Assembly (NCBI RefSeq): GCF_007744675.1
Contig: NZ_CP036269.1
Span: 7,695,917-7,759,916 of the forward strand
Direction: 5' to 3'
Source: Gimesia alba
GTDB taxonomy: Bacteria; Planctomycetota; Planctomycetia; Planctomycetales; Planctomycetaceae
Length of the DNA: 64,000 nt
A program made the translations under genes and the position numbers. Of this stretch, positions 26,879 through 35,562 are shown piece after piece. Every line of letters starts with the position of its first letter. Position 1 is the first letter of the stretch. The notes below the pieces were generated by a model that ran no database searches, had not been told where the DNA came from, and saw only the letters and a program-made list of their open reading frames with translations.

Positions 26879-27310
26879 TCATAACAATCTGCTGCTGAGA
26901 TCGTCAAAAATCAACGGGGGAACAAGCTGTTTTCTGACCGCTTTCAGTTCATTTCGACTCAACCAGGAAACTTGAAAGGGTTCGCCATCCGACTCGGTTC
27001 CTGTTTCAGGCAACGCTTCCCTGACCGCATCATCAATGTCACAGAGATAATGAAACATGATTTCGTGTTCGGGCCTTCCCAGAAATTCAAAGATGGATTC
27101 ATGAAAATTCAGAAATTCCAACTCATGGCCGGTCACTCCCAGTTCCTCGGAGAGTTCGCGTTTCGCAGCCGCCTCCAGCGTCTCGCCAAATTCCACACCG
27201 CCCCCTACAGGAACATAGAAACGAAAATCACGTACCGGATCAAAGCCTTCTGCGAGCAGCACTTGCCCCTTGTTGATCAGTGAGATAATGACTTTGGCGC
27301 GGATTTTCAT
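26879..27310 (-). CDS. Nudix hydrolase
   Basis: A 143-residue Nudix enzyme with a complete Nudix box: GGVEFGETLEAAAKRELSEE, then LGV, fitting G-x5-E-x7-REUxEExGU. It would cleave a nucleoside diphosphate linked to another group. The substrate is unknown. Given the neighbouring macro domain and ADP-ribosylglycohydrolase, ADP-ribose is an obvious candidate, but MutT-like or cap-like substrates cannot be excluded. The late NFHESIFEFLGRPEHEI region has the aromatic-rich character seen in several Nudix subgroups. It is preceded by CGGGAAGAAA. Confidence 0.9.
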   Translation of the reverse strand: MKIRAKVIISLINKGQVLLAEGFDPVRDFRFYVPVGGGVEFGETLEAAAKRELSEELGVTGHELEFLNFHESIFEFLGRPEHEIMFHYLCDIDDAVREALPETGTESDGEPFQVSWLSRNELKAVRKQLVPPLIFDDLSSRLL

Positions 27311-27372
27311 ACTCGTGTTTTCTTCCCGGAATGATTAACTTCTGTTTTCTTAGCTGTGATTGAGAAAAACAC

Positions 27373-27807
27373 TCAGTATATCAGAAAGCCTTGAGCTCCG
27401 TGAACGGAAATGGAATGCTTGACCGTACGGGTATGTGGCCTGGGGTACTGAAAATGCCACGCTTCATAACCCGTTGTTGATTCTATTTCCAACCGTTCAC
27501 CGGTCTCAAAGCTTAAAATCATACAACCATTATACCGGGCCACTGCTTCCTTGAGCCGGCAACCTATCAGATAGTCAAGTCTGAGTAAATCAGCGCGCCA
27601 GAAACCGGTGCCTGGTTTCGTACCACAAATGACATATGAACTGTTTGAATCGCTGATCCGGAGTTCGTCTTCGAACATAATCAGAGATTGCTCAGAAATC
27701 TGGCTTTCGAAGACCATGCCTGTCAGACCGGTTTCACAAAAGGAAACCAAGGAATCTCCTTCAATCGGTAGAATCAAATCGCAGTCGCGTTTTTCAAGTA
27801 TTTTCAT
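27373..27807 (-). CDS. Hypothetical protein, possibly DUF6188-like
   Basis: A 144-residue protein with a beta-rich sequence. The segment LDYLIGCRLKEAVARYNGCM, followed by LSFETGERLEIES, resembles small DUF6188-type domains found in polymorphic toxin and immunity contexts; I hold this loosely. The ATG at 27807 overlaps the end of the upstream gene by 14 bases, so the pair is translationally coupled. A longer frame upstream to 27912 exists but would overlap that gene far more. No membrane segment or signal is seen. Confidence 0.55.
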   Translation of the reverse strand: MKILEKRDCDLILPIEGDSLVSFCETGLTGMVFESQISEQSLIMFEDELRISDSNSSYVICGTKPGTGFWRADLLRLDYLIGCRLKEAVARYNGCMILSFETGERLEIESTTGYEAWHFQYPRPHTRTVKHSISVHGAQGFLIY

Positions 27808-28207
27808 GTTTGATACCGGCTTTATGCAATGCAGCCATCGCGCGGAAGGCCACTTCGCCCCACTGTTTTCGAACAGGTTCCGGCGTCTCTTTCGGAATAG
27901 TTCGCCATTCATGTATGAGGAACTGAATCTGCTTAGGTTCTAGCCAGAGTGCAAGTCGTCCTTTTTCTTGTTCTGCGTCGGCATTCGTGAAATTGCCTTT
28001 ATCACGAAGTCTGTCGCGGGCTTCTGCGAGCAGCTCTTTATAGTTGGACAGAAACGGCTCCGCAAGCGCGGATTCCAATACCGCCTGAAGATTCCATAAC
28101 ACACGCATCTCTGCCTGATCTTCAAGCCCGAACAGCTCCTCTTCAGTAAATCGAGTCAGCAACTCGAACAGAACCAGCGCTTCATCATCGTTTAGTTTGA
28201 TGTCCAT
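27794..28207 (-). CDS. Helical hypothetical protein
   Basis: A 137-residue acidic, nearly all-helical protein beginning MDIKLNDDEALVLFELLTRF, with EDQAEMRVLWNLQAVLESAL and a terminal MAALHKAGIKHENT. This N-terminal pattern is common in small bacterial proteins found next to immunity and SUKH genes, but I know no function. It is separated by 15 bases from the ADP-ribosylglycohydrolase gene and overlaps the next gene by 14 bases, so it is in the middle of a tight operon. Confidence 0.6.
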   Translation of the reverse strand: MDIKLNDDEALVLFELLTRFTEEELFGLEDQAEMRVLWNLQAVLESALAEPFLSNYKELLAEARDRLRDKGNFTNADAEQEKGRLALWLEPKQIQFLIHEWRTIPKETPEPVRKQWGEVAFRAMAALHKAGIKHENT

Positions 28208-28222
28208 GATTTTTCATTTCTT

Positions 28223-29011
28223 CTACTTCCCCTCAGGTTGTCGCTCGACAAAACGCTCGTAAAACGACTGCACTGTATTTCGAATTTGCTGATCCAGCAA
28301 CGGTAACGTCGGCTCGTATATTTCTTGAGGCACACCACCATAAAAAGGTTCTGCTATCGCACCGGCAATACAGGCCATTGTATCTGCATCGCCGCCCAGT
28401 GAGATCGCATTCCGGATGGCGGATTCGAAATCGGTTGACTCCAAAAAGGCGATGATGGATTCCGGCACCGAGCCCTGACAGGAAACATCAAACACATAAT
28501 GCGGCCGGATCTCTTCCAGTGAGCGCTGTAAATCGTAACCGAATGTGGTTTCGATATACTCACGGATTTCAGTCCGGGAACTTCCGTTGCGAGCCAGAAA
28601 GACACAGGCTGCCGTTGCCTGAGCACCATAGATCCCCTGCTGATGATTGTGGGTCACCTCTGCCGATTTTTTCGCCAGATACAGGCAGTCTGCCAGAGTT
28701 TCAGTTGCATAAGCCACTGGACTGACACGCATTGCAGAGCCGTTTCCCCAACTCTGATAGGGCACGCGTCGGCGCAACTGAGCCCAGGACAGAAACGTGT
28801 GTCCGTAACCTGCATCCGGATAGAGTTTGACATAACGATGCAGGGTGTTGACGAGATCGTTCTCTTTTAACAGCCAGTCTGCCACAGCGGTTGTGAGCAC
28901 CGTATCGTCGGTAAAGGTCGACTCTTCACGAAACAGATAAAAATCTGTCGACTTTGTCGGAAAATGTTCGAAGTATGAACCGATAACATCGCCTGCAATC
29001 GCACCCCACAT
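28223..29011 (-). CDS. ADP-ribosylglycohydrolase family protein (DraG/ARH-like)
   Basis: A 262-residue enzyme of the ADP-ribosylglycohydrolase family, which removes ADP-ribose from modified targets using two Mg ions. The two metal motifs are complete: FTDDT at 33-37 and GGDADT at 206-211. The opening MWGAIAGDVIGSYFE and the WGNGSAMRVSPVA segment are also typical. The acceptor (protein, RNA or DNA) is unknown. I chose ATG 29011, where the conserved domain begins, over a TTG ten codons upstream. It lies directly before two unknown genes and shares the strand with a macro-domain protein and a Nudix hydrolase. Confidence 0.92.
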   Translation of the reverse strand: MWGAIAGDVIGSYFEHFPTKSTDFYLFREESTFTDDTVLTTAVADWLLKENDLVNTLHRYVKLYPDAGYGHTFLSWAQLRRRVPYQSWGNGSAMRVSPVAYATETLADCLYLAKKSAEVTHNHQQGIYGAQATAACVFLARNGSSRTEIREYIETTFGYDLQRSLEEIRPHYVFDVSCQGSVPESIIAFLESTDFESAIRNAISLGGDADTMACIAGAIAEPFYGGVPQEIYEPTLPLLDQQIRNTVQSFYERFVERQPEGK

Positions 29012-29105
29012 TATCTGGAACTCACAGAAACGAATAGACAAAATTTTTCTTCAACAAGATTCATTTCGATTGAGGTCTACTTTCTTATTAAGCGTCTTGC
29101 CGTTT

Positions 29106-29543
29106 TCACAACAACAATTCTCCAGAGAGCCAGCGTTCCAGATACATCGACAGTGAGGGGGCACAGCAGGTTCGACTGTCTTCTTCGTGGCTCCAGACAA
29201 ATACATCGGGCCTGCGGATTTCACCTGCCTGAATCGTATAGGCAAACAAATCTCCATTGCCGGCATCGGCGAAGAAGAGCAGGGGGTCGAAGGGCATATA
29301 CATCGTTGCAAAGTCGGGATTCTCTCGGAAGTATTTGTTTTCCCGGACAATCCGGTCCAATGGCCAGATCAGCCCCAGCCCATATTGTCCTTCTACGCCG
29401 TTTGATTCTTGCAGAAGAGTAACCAGATCTTCCGGCAGACGGACACCTAAGTCCGCTTCCACTTTTTGGATTTCATGTCGCTTTGCGCCTGAAAAGAATT
29501 GCGCGTCTTTGCAGAACTTTAAAATGTGTTCTTTCCATGACAT
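29106..29543 (-). CDS. SMI1/KNR4 (SUKH) family protein
   Basis: A 145-residue SUKH-fold protein. The diagnostic part is EIQKVEADLGVRLPEDLVTL followed by LQESNGVEG, then GLIWPLDRIVRENKYF and a DPLLFFADAGNGDLFAY segment. SUKH proteins are the largest class of immunity proteins for contact-dependent or polymorphic toxins, though many have unknown partners. It is the first gene in the minus-strand run that continues with the ADP-ribosylglycohydrolase 94 bp downstream. No cognate toxin is visible. Confidence 0.88.
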   Translation of the reverse strand: MSWKEHILKFCKDAQFFSGAKRHEIQKVEADLGVRLPEDLVTLLQESNGVEGQYGLGLIWPLDRIVRENKYFRENPDFATMYMPFDPLLFFADAGNGDLFAYTIQAGEIRRPDVFVWSHEEDSRTCCAPSLSMYLERWLSGELLL

Positions 29544-29643
29544 GCAGAAGTTCCAAAATGAAAGGACCTAAGAATAGACTGCCCGCCATTTCAGAGTATC
29601 ATTTCTGCAAATGAAGCTCAAGAAATTCTTTCGTCACTGTAAT

Positions 29644-30501
29644 TCACACTCCAAACACTTCTTCCAGCGCCGTCCGCATGACGTTTGGATCGGGATCTAC
29701 GCCAGTCCAGAGTTGGAAGCCGATGACGCCCTGGTTGACGAGCATTCCCAGGCCGTCCAGTGTGGGGCAGCCGAGCTTCGAGGCTTCGCGGAGCAAGTGG
29801 GTTTGTGGCGGATTGGGAATCACGTCGGAGACGATCATGTTCGACTTGAGCGAACTGAAATCGAGCGGGAAGACCGCATCGACATCGGGGTACAAGCCGA
29901 TGGATGTCGCGTTAATCACGACGTCGACGTCTTCGGCGAGAGTGTAATCTCTGTCCCATTGTGTGAAAGAAACGGGGACGCTGGTTTTTTCACTCAAAAG
30001 TTGAACGAGTGCTTCGCCGCGCTCGGCGCTGCGGTTGACGATGGTGATCTCTGCGGCTCCTGCAAGTGCGGTTTCCACACCAATCGCGCGGGCAGCGCCG
30101 CCGGCACCAAACATGACGATTTTTTTACCCGCGGGGTCTGTCAGTTCTTTCAACGACTGCACGAAGCCTTTGCCGTCCGTGTTCTCGCCGACCAACTTAT
30201 CGCCTTTACGGACGATGCAGTTGACTGCCCCCATCATCGCGGCGGCGTCACTGATGCCATCGAGGTGTTGGATCACGGCGACTTTATGGGGGATCGTTAA
30301 ATTCGCGCCCCGAAAGCCCATTGCCCGTAAACCACCGACTGCCTGCTCCAGATTTTCCGGCGCGACCTCTATTGTCAGATAACGCCATTCCAGGCCACAG
30401 TCATTGTAAGCCGCTTCCATCATGCATTGGGTCGGATTCTCTGCGACCGGCTGTCCGAATACACAAGTCAGTTCCTGTTTGAAATTGAGCGGCTGATTCA
30501 T
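29644..30501 (-). CDS. aroE: Shikimate dehydrogenase
   Basis: The 285-residue enzyme reduces 3-dehydroshikimate to shikimate in aromatic amino acid synthesis. Catalytic Lys73 (NLTIPHK), Asn94 (GAVNCIV), Asp109 (ENTDGKG), the NADP-binding GAGGAARAI and the late LGMLVNQG are all present. The two serines that normally hold the substrate carboxylate (SxS in the PIxHSxSP loop) are replaced: the loop reads PVAENPTQ, putting Asn22 and Thr24 there. AAGGAACC lies just before ATG 30501; the longer upstream frame adds 26 residues without similarity. metF lies 50 bp upstream on the same strand, so co-transcription is likely. Confidence 0.92.
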   Translation of the reverse strand: MNQPLNFKQELTCVFGQPVAENPTQCMMEAAYNDCGLEWRYLTIEVAPENLEQAVGGLRAMGFRGANLTIPHKVAVIQHLDGISDAAAMMGAVNCIVRKGDKLVGENTDGKGFVQSLKELTDPAGKKIVMFGAGGAARAIGVETALAGAAEITIVNRSAERGEALVQLLSEKTSVPVSFTQWDRDYTLAEDVDVVINATSIGLYPDVDAVFPLDFSSLKSNMIVSDVIPNPPQTHLLREASKLGCPTLDGLGMLVNQGVIGFQLWTGVDPDPNVMRTALEEVFGV

Positions 30502-30550
30502 GAGGTTCCTTCTTTTTGCTGCTTTAGTGACTGCAATAGCCGATTTGATG

Positions 30551-31426
30551 TTATGCTTCGTGAAAACCAAGTGCCTCAAAGATGCGCTTGCAGGCGAGTG
30601 AACGATTCAATGCGTAAAAGTGAATGCCGGGCACACCATCATCGATCAGTTCCTGGCATTGACGGATCGCAAATTCCACACCGATTTCGAACTGTGCCTT
30701 GAGGTCGTCCTGAACAGCTTCCAGCTTCTCCGTTAATTCCACCGGGAATTCAGAATTGCACATCGAACTAATCCGCTGGATTCGCCGGAATTCGGTGATC
30801 GGCATGATGCCTGGAATGATCGGACAGGTAATTCCCGCTTGAACACAGCGTTCGCGAAAATTGTGAAAATGGGTGTTGCTAAAGAAGAGCTGTGTATAAA
30901 CGGCATCCGCACCGGCGTCGACTTTGCGTTTGAGATTCGTCAAATCGGTTTCCGCATCAGGAGATTCGGGATGCACTTCCGGGTAGCCGGCGACGCCGAT
31001 CCCCATCTGAGGAAAATGTTCTCGAATCAAAGCTACCAGTTCGTTTGCATGCTTCAAACCACCATCGGCGGGCACAAAAGTTTCCTGCCCTTTGGGAGGA
31101 TCGCCGCGCAATGCCATAATGTTGGTGATGCCGGCTTCAGAAGCACTGTGTAGCCATTCGATCAACTGGTCCCGCGTGGAGGCGACACAGGTAAAGTGTG
31201 CGGTCGCCGTGGTATGTAGCTGGTTCTGGATTGTTTCGCATAACTCGATGGTCCGTTTGCTGGTTGACCCTCCCGCACCATAAGTACAGGAAACAAAAGC
31301 CGGCTGATAGCGGATCAGCTCTTCCAGTGTCCGAAACAGCTCTGCATCGCCGCTTTCGTTTTTGGGAGGGAAAATCTCCACAGAAAGGTCAAATGTCCCG
31401 GATCGATATAATTCACTAATTCGCAT
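30551..31426 (-). CDS. metF: Methylenetetrahydrofolate reductase
   Basis: The 291-residue flavoprotein reduces 5,10-methylene-THF to 5-methyl-THF for methionine synthesis. Matching segments are [12 protein letters not shown] at the start with the catalytic Glu, [36 protein letters not shown] and the YTQLFF strand. Length is typical for bacterial MetF. It is divergent from ahcY across a 465-bp gap, so two methyl-cycle genes share a control region. aroE follows it on the same strand. Confidence 0.95.
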   Translation of the reverse strand: MRISELYRSGTFDLSVEIFPPKNESGDAELFRTLEELIRYQPAFVSCTYGAGGSTSKRTIELCETIQNQLHTTATAHFTCVASTRDQLIEWLHSASEAGITNIMALRGDPPKGQETFVPADGGLKHANELVALIREHFPQMGIGVAGYPEVHPESPDAETDLTNLKRKVDAGADAVYTQLFFSNTHFHNFRERCVQAGITCPIIPGIMPITEFRRIQRISSMCNSEFPVELTEKLEAVQDDLKAQFEIGVEFAIRQCQELIDDGVPGIHFYALNRSLACKRIFEALGFHEA

Positions 31427-31786
31427 TCTATTTTCTTGTCTGAAGAGGGTTTAAAACCACGTGCTTTGCTCTAGAATCATCCTGAGAGAAGCTTGCACAG
31501 TGTATAAATTATCGCTTTTGCAGGTCAACAAAACTGGGTTTTCTATTGCCACCTCGGTTCGATTTGCCTATCTTGCAGTCAGCACAGACACCGTTTATCT
31601 GGCTATTCAAGCAGCTTATCGAATCGTCGGACTGCTAGACTTGGGATATAGTAATAGATGGTGTCTCAGATCGTCAGAGTTAAACGCCTTCGTTTTGAAG
31701 AAACAAATCAGTCAGAACAGGCATTTAAATAGAAACGCGTTCTGATTTTTCCTGATCTCTTACACTGGTTTTGATCAGTGTTCATT

Positions 31787-31814
31787 TTGTTTGCTCAAGT
31801 AAAGCAACTATAAT
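31787..31814 (+). promoter_or_regulatory. Predicted sigma-70-type promoter of ahcY
   Basis: TATAAT at 31809-31814 is a perfect -10 box. TTGTTT at 31787-31792 is a partial -35 with a 16-base spacer. The predicted start lies about 70 bases before the ahcY ATG. The rest of the gap toward metF (31427-31786) has no gene; it holds a short hairpin CACTG/CAGTG at 31763-31780. Confidence 0.45.
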
Positions 31815-31821
31815 GCCATCA

Positions 31822-31843
31822 TTCAAGCCCGTTTCAGCTTGAA
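31822..31843 (+). promoter_or_regulatory. Hairpin at the predicted 5' end of the ahcY transcript
   Basis: TTCAAGC (31822-31828) and GCTTGAA (31837-31843) form a perfect 7-bp stem with an 8-base loop. The transcription start predicted from the TATAAT box falls at its base, so the mRNA would begin with this stem-loop. I could not fit it to the known SAH or SAM riboswitch folds. Confidence 0.4.
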
Positions 31844-31891
31844 CACGAATCAAAAACTCCCCTTTTCTAATTGAATCAAAAAGGATTGAGA

Positions 31892-33223
31892 ATGTCGACC
31901 GAAACCAACTCACTGCCGTATAAAGTCAAGGACTACAGCGACGAGGAATTCCAGAAGCTCGCTGCCTGGGGTCGCAAGGAAATTGAACTGGCAGAAACAG
32001 AAATGCCCGGTTTGATGGCTTTGCGGGAAAAGTACGGCAAAGAGCAGCCACTCAAAGGGGCTCGGATCGCCGGCTGTCTGCATATGACCATTCAGACCGC
32101 AGTGCTGATCGAAACATTAACCGCTCTGGGAGCCGAAGTTCGCTGGTCGAGCTGTAACATCTTTTCCACACAGGACCATGCAGCGGCTGCGATTGCAGCG
32201 ACCGGCGTGCCTGTCTTTGCCTGGAAAGGCATGAATGAAGAAGAGTTCGACTGGTGTATCGAGCAGACGCTCTACTGGCCGAACGGCGAAGCATTGAACA
32301 TGATTCTGGACGATGGCGGCGACCTGACTGTCATGGTTCACGAAAAGTACCCCGAACTGCTCAAAGGTATTAAAGGTCTGACCGAAGAAACGACCACCGG
32401 CGTGCATCGTCTGCATCAGATGCACGAACAGGGAAAACTGGGTGTGCCAGCCATCAATGTCAATGACTCTGTCACCAAGAGTAAATTCGACAACCTGTAT
32501 GGCTGCCGGGAATCACTGGCAGACGGCATCAAACGTGCCACCGATATTATGATCGCCGGTAAAGTGGTCGTTGTCTGTGGATACGGTGATGTTGGTAAAG
32601 GCTGTGCCGACGCCATGAAAGGCTTGGGAGCACGCGTGCTGGTTACGGAAATCGATCCGATCTGTGCACTGCAGGCTGCGATGGAAGGCTTCGAAGTCAC
32701 CACGATGGAAGAGGCTGCCAGCCGCGGCGATATCTTCGTGACTGCTACCGGCTGCTGCGATGTGATCTGTGGCGAACATCTGGATAACATGAAAAATGAA
32801 GCGATCATCTGCAACATCGGTCACTTCGATTCCGAAATTCAGATCGCTTACCTGAAGAATCGCAAAGACATCGAGCAAATCGAAATCAAACCTCAGGTCG
32901 ACAAATTTGTTTATCCTGATGGCAAGGCGTTGATCGTGCTCGCGGAAGGCCGCCTGGTCAATCTGGGTTGTGCGACTGGCCACCCTTCGTTTGTGATGTC
33001 GAACAGTTTCACCAACCAGGTGATCGGACAGATCGAACTCTGGAACGAAACCGACAAATACGAAATCGGCGTCTACATGCTTCCGAAACAGCTGGACGAA
33101 GAAGTCGCCCGTCTGCACTTGGACAAACTGGGCGTCAAACTTTCGAAACTGTCAAATGACCAGGCAGAATACCTGGGCATTCCTGTCGAAGGACCTTACA
33201 AGCCGGAATACTATCGCTACTAA
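31892..33223 (+). CDS. ahcY: Adenosylhomocysteinase
   Basis: The 443-residue enzyme hydrolyses S-adenosylhomocysteine to homocysteine and adenosine, removing the product of methyltransfer reactions. Conserved blocks include [38 protein letters not shown], the NAD-binding [10 protein letters not shown] and the C-terminal end [12 protein letters not shown] with [19 protein letters not shown] directly precedes ATG 31892. A promoter and 5' hairpin are predicted upstream, and a terminator follows. Confidence 0.97.
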   Translation: MSTETNSLPYKVKDYSDEEFQKLAAWGRKEIELAETEMPGLMALREKYGKEQPLKGARIAGCLHMTIQTAVLIETLTALGAEVRWSSCNIFSTQDHAAAAIAATGVPVFAWKGMNEEEFDWCIEQTLYWPNGEALNMILDDGGDLTVMVHEKYPELLKGIKGLTEETTTGVHRLHQMHEQGKLGVPAINVNDSVTKSKFDNLYGCRESLADGIKRATDIMIAGKVVVVCGYGDVGKGCADAMKGLGARVLVTEIDPICALQAAMEGFEVTTMEEAASRGDIFVTATGCCDVICGEHLDNMKNEAIICNIGHFDSEIQIAYLKNRKDIEQIEIKPQVDKFVYPDGKALIVLAEGRLVNLGCATGHPSFVMSNSFTNQVIGQIELWNETDKYEIGVYMLPKQLDEEVARLHLDKLGVKLSKLSNDQAEYLGIPVEGPYKPEYYRY

Positions 33224-33232
33224 GAGCGATGA

Positions 33233-33296
33233 GCCTCCGACATTAGATTTTGAAGCCTCTGAATCACTCAGGTTGTGGTTCGGAGGTTTCTTTTTG
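33233..33296 (+). terminator. Terminator after ahcY
   Basis: CCTCCGA (33234-33240) pairs with TCGGAGG (33280-33286) across a long loop, and TTTCTTTTT follows on the plus strand. It lies just after the ahcY stop. Confidence 0.6.
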
Positions 33297-33414
33297 GTAG
33301 TAATCCAAACTGTGATTGTCAGTTGAGGAACGAGTTTTTATAATCCGAAAGCAGTTTTTCATGTGAAAACTGATCCTGCAACCCCTTTCATCAAAAACAG
33401 AGAAAGCTCCTTTC

Positions 33415-34434
33415 ATGACACAGTCTTCTTCCCGCCGTGAATTTCTGAAACAAACGACGACCTTTTCTGCCGGGCTCGCGTTGACCGGTTGGGCCGGTTC
33501 CGCTTTCGCGGCGAGTTCGCTCAACAATCCCTTATTCGAAATTTCCCTGGCAGAATGGTCTCTGCACCGCGCACTCAGAGGCGGAAAGCTGGACAACCTT
33601 GACTTTGCTAGAGTCACTAAAGAAGAGTTTGGTATCAATGCCGTTGAGTATGTGAATCAATTCTTCAAAGACAAAGCCCGGGACAAAAAATACCTGGCCG
33701 AGATGAATAAGCGGGCCGCTGATGTTGGCGTGAAAAACCTGCTGATCATGATCGACGGGGAAGGGGCACTCGGTGATCCCGATCCCAAAAAGCGGACACA
33801 AGCCATTAAGAACCATCACCAGTGGGTGGAAGCGGCCAAAACACTGGGTTGTCATTCCATTCGCGTGAACGCCCGCAGCAATGGCAGTTATAAAGAGCAG
33901 CAAAAACTGGCAGCCGACGGTTTACGTCGTCTGACTAACTTTGCCGCGAAGTATGGCATTAACGTGCTCGTAGAAAATCATGGTGGCCTGTCTTCCAACG
34001 GAGCTTGGCTGGCTGGTGTGATGAAGATGGTCAACCTGCCCGGCTGTGGCACATTACCCGACTTCGGCAATTTTGTACTCGACCGTAAAACCGGTGAAGA
34101 ATATGACCGCTATAAAGGGGTCAAAGAACTGATGCCTTATGCCAAAGCCGTCAGTGCCAAAACACACGAGTTCGATAAAGATGGAAACGAGATCAAGACA
34201 GACTATGTGAAGATGATGAAGATCGTGCTCGATGCGGGCTACCATGGCTACGTGGGCATCGAATACGAAGGCAGCAAGCTCGACGAATATGCGGGTATCA
34301 AAGCCAGCAAGAAACTGCTGCTTAAAGTTCGGGAAGAACTGACACCAGAGGAAGCAGTCGCTCCTCAGGCTGTCGAATGTTATGAACCAGGTCGCAGACG
34401 CATCTTCCGCCGCCGTCGTCTTTTCAGAAGATAA
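33415..34434 (+). CDS. Twin-arginine-exported sugar phosphate isomerase/epimerase-like TIM-barrel protein
   Basis: A 339-residue protein with a twin-arginine signal (SRREFLKQ near residues 6-13) and an AP endonuclease 2-type TIM barrel. Metal-ligand-type segments are visible: [44 protein letters not shown], and VGIEYEGS. This fold covers sugar isomerases and epimerases such as IolE and hydroxypyruvate isomerase relatives; in planctomycetes exported versions are common and mostly uncharacterised. It ends with a strongly basic Arg-rich tail (RRRIFRRRR). A shared terminator separates it from the convergent desaturase. Confidence 0.87.
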   Translation: MTQSSSRREFLKQTTTFSAGLALTGWAGSAFAASSLNNPLFEISLAEWSLHRALRGGKLDNLDFARVTKEEFGINAVEYVNQFFKDKARDKKYLAEMNKRAADVGVKNLLIMIDGEGALGDPDPKKRTQAIKNHHQWVEAAKTLGCHSIRVNARSNGSYKEQQKLAADGLRRLTNFAAKYGINVLVENHGGLSSNGAWLAGVMKMVNLPGCGTLPDFGNFVLDRKTGEEYDRYKGVKELMPYAKAVSAKTHEFDKDGNEIKTDYVKMMKIVLDAGYHGYVGIEYEGSKLDEYAGIKASKKLLLKVREELTPEEAVAPQAVECYEPGRRRIFRRRRLFRR

Positions 34435-34460
34435 ACAGTCTCTCTCTTTCAGAGCAATAA

Positions 34461-34499
34461 AAAAACGCCTCATCGTGACTGCTGCGATGAGGCGTTTTC
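34461..34499. terminator. Bidirectional terminator between TIM-barrel and desaturase genes
   Basis: AAAACGCCTCATCG (34462-34475) and its complement (34485-34498) form a perfect 14-bp stem with a 9-base loop. T-rich sequence occurs on both sides. Confidence 0.92.
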
Positions 34500-34515
34500 T
34501 GTTTTTACAGATCGA

Positions 34516-35562
34516 CTATGAGGCACGATGCGCCTTCGAGACGTCCCGATCAGAGAGAATTTCTCTGGCGACATCGGTCACAAAGTTATCAGCGCCAAGC
34601 CATTTCTCTTTTTTCGGAGCAGGGGCTCCTACATTCATTCCAACCCCCGGCTTCCAGAGCGCGGGTATGGTATGCTTCATGGCTGACATGTAAGTTGTAA
34701 AGACCGGATACTTGGTATCAGGATTGTCGTGCTGATAATTGTCCATCTTTTCGACCAGTTTGTTGTGAGCAATTTTGGGATGTCGATGGTGAGGACCATG
34801 CACGAAGATATCGAAGTTAATGTAAGTACAAATCCGGGTAATCAGGTTGGAACCGATCACAGTTCGTGTGCCCAGCAAAGGATCATAGCTTTGCATACCC
34901 AAGTGTTCTGTGAATTTGCGGAAGGTTTGAATCACACTGGCAACCCAGTGGGGAATAATCCAGGCTACAATGAATGGTTTCCAGAGCGAGAACCAGGCAA
35001 TGGTGCCCAGAATCAATGCCCAGACAACCGCCATGGCGGCATATTCCATTCGCATGGCTTTCATGATTTCCGGTTTTTTCACCGGGGTGTTTTTACTGAA
35101 ACACAAGCGAGCGTACACAAACGGAGAAGTAAAAAATCCAAATGGCAATTCCAGCCAGCAGAAAATGCGGCGGAATGTCAGTGATGTTTTAGGGTCGGAA
35201 TAAGGCCACAATTCCCAATCGCCAGGCTTGTTCAAGTAAGCATGGTGACGGATATGGGCTTCCCGATATGCGGTATAGGACACAAACAGCATGGTACCGA
35301 TGGCGCGTCCCATCCAGATACTGACCCAGGGTTTTCCACAAATTCCCTGGTGGGATGTTTCGTGAAAACAGCTCGACCAGCAGAACATGCTGTAAGCAGC
35401 GATCAGCGTCAAACCAACCTGGTAATACCAGATACTGGAAGGCCATTGGAAAGCCAATGCTAGAATGGCAGCCGATCCAAATAGAGAGTGTAAAAAACGG
35501 GGGGTTGTCGACTTTGTTTCGAGATCGCAGATCTCTTTGGCGGTGTAATGAGTAACCGACAT
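34516..35562 (-). CDS. Membrane fatty acid desaturase
   Basis: A 348-residue integral membrane di-iron enzyme that introduces a double bond into acyl chains. The three histidine boxes are HETSH (67-71), HIRHH (103-107) and HGPHHRHP near residue 262. Four or so membrane segments alternate with these boxes in the usual order. The exact regiospecificity and whether the substrate is a lipid, a carotenoid or a sterol-like compound are not determined. A strong ribosome site, AGGAGGTACG, lies nine bases before the ATG. Confidence 0.9.
   Translation of the reverse strand: MSVTHYTAKEICDLETKSTTPRFLHSLFGSAAILALAFQWPSSIWYYQVGLTLIAAYSMFCWSSCFHETSHQGICGKPWVSIWMGRAIGTMLFVSYTAYREAHIRHHAYLNKPGDWELWPYSDPKTSLTFRRIFCWLELPFGFFTSPFVYARLCFSKNTPVKKPEIMKAMRMEYAAMAVVWALILGTIAWFSLWKPFIVAWIIPHWVASVIQTFRKFTEHLGMQSYDPLLGTRTVIGSNLITRICTYINFDIFVHGPHHRHPKIAHNKLVEKMDNYQHDNPDTKYPVFTTYMSAMKHTIPALWKPGVGMNVGAPAPKKEKWLGADNFVTDVAREILSDRDVSKAHRAS

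Noticed and set aside
31461..31745. A 94-codon frame in the metF-ahcY gap
   Set aside because: No ribosome site, irregular composition, and position in a divergent promoter region argue against coding.
31740..31891. SAH or SAM riboswitch upstream of ahcY
   Set aside because: Hairpins exist, but I could not align the conserved core of any known SAH or SAM class; only a generic leader structure is reported.
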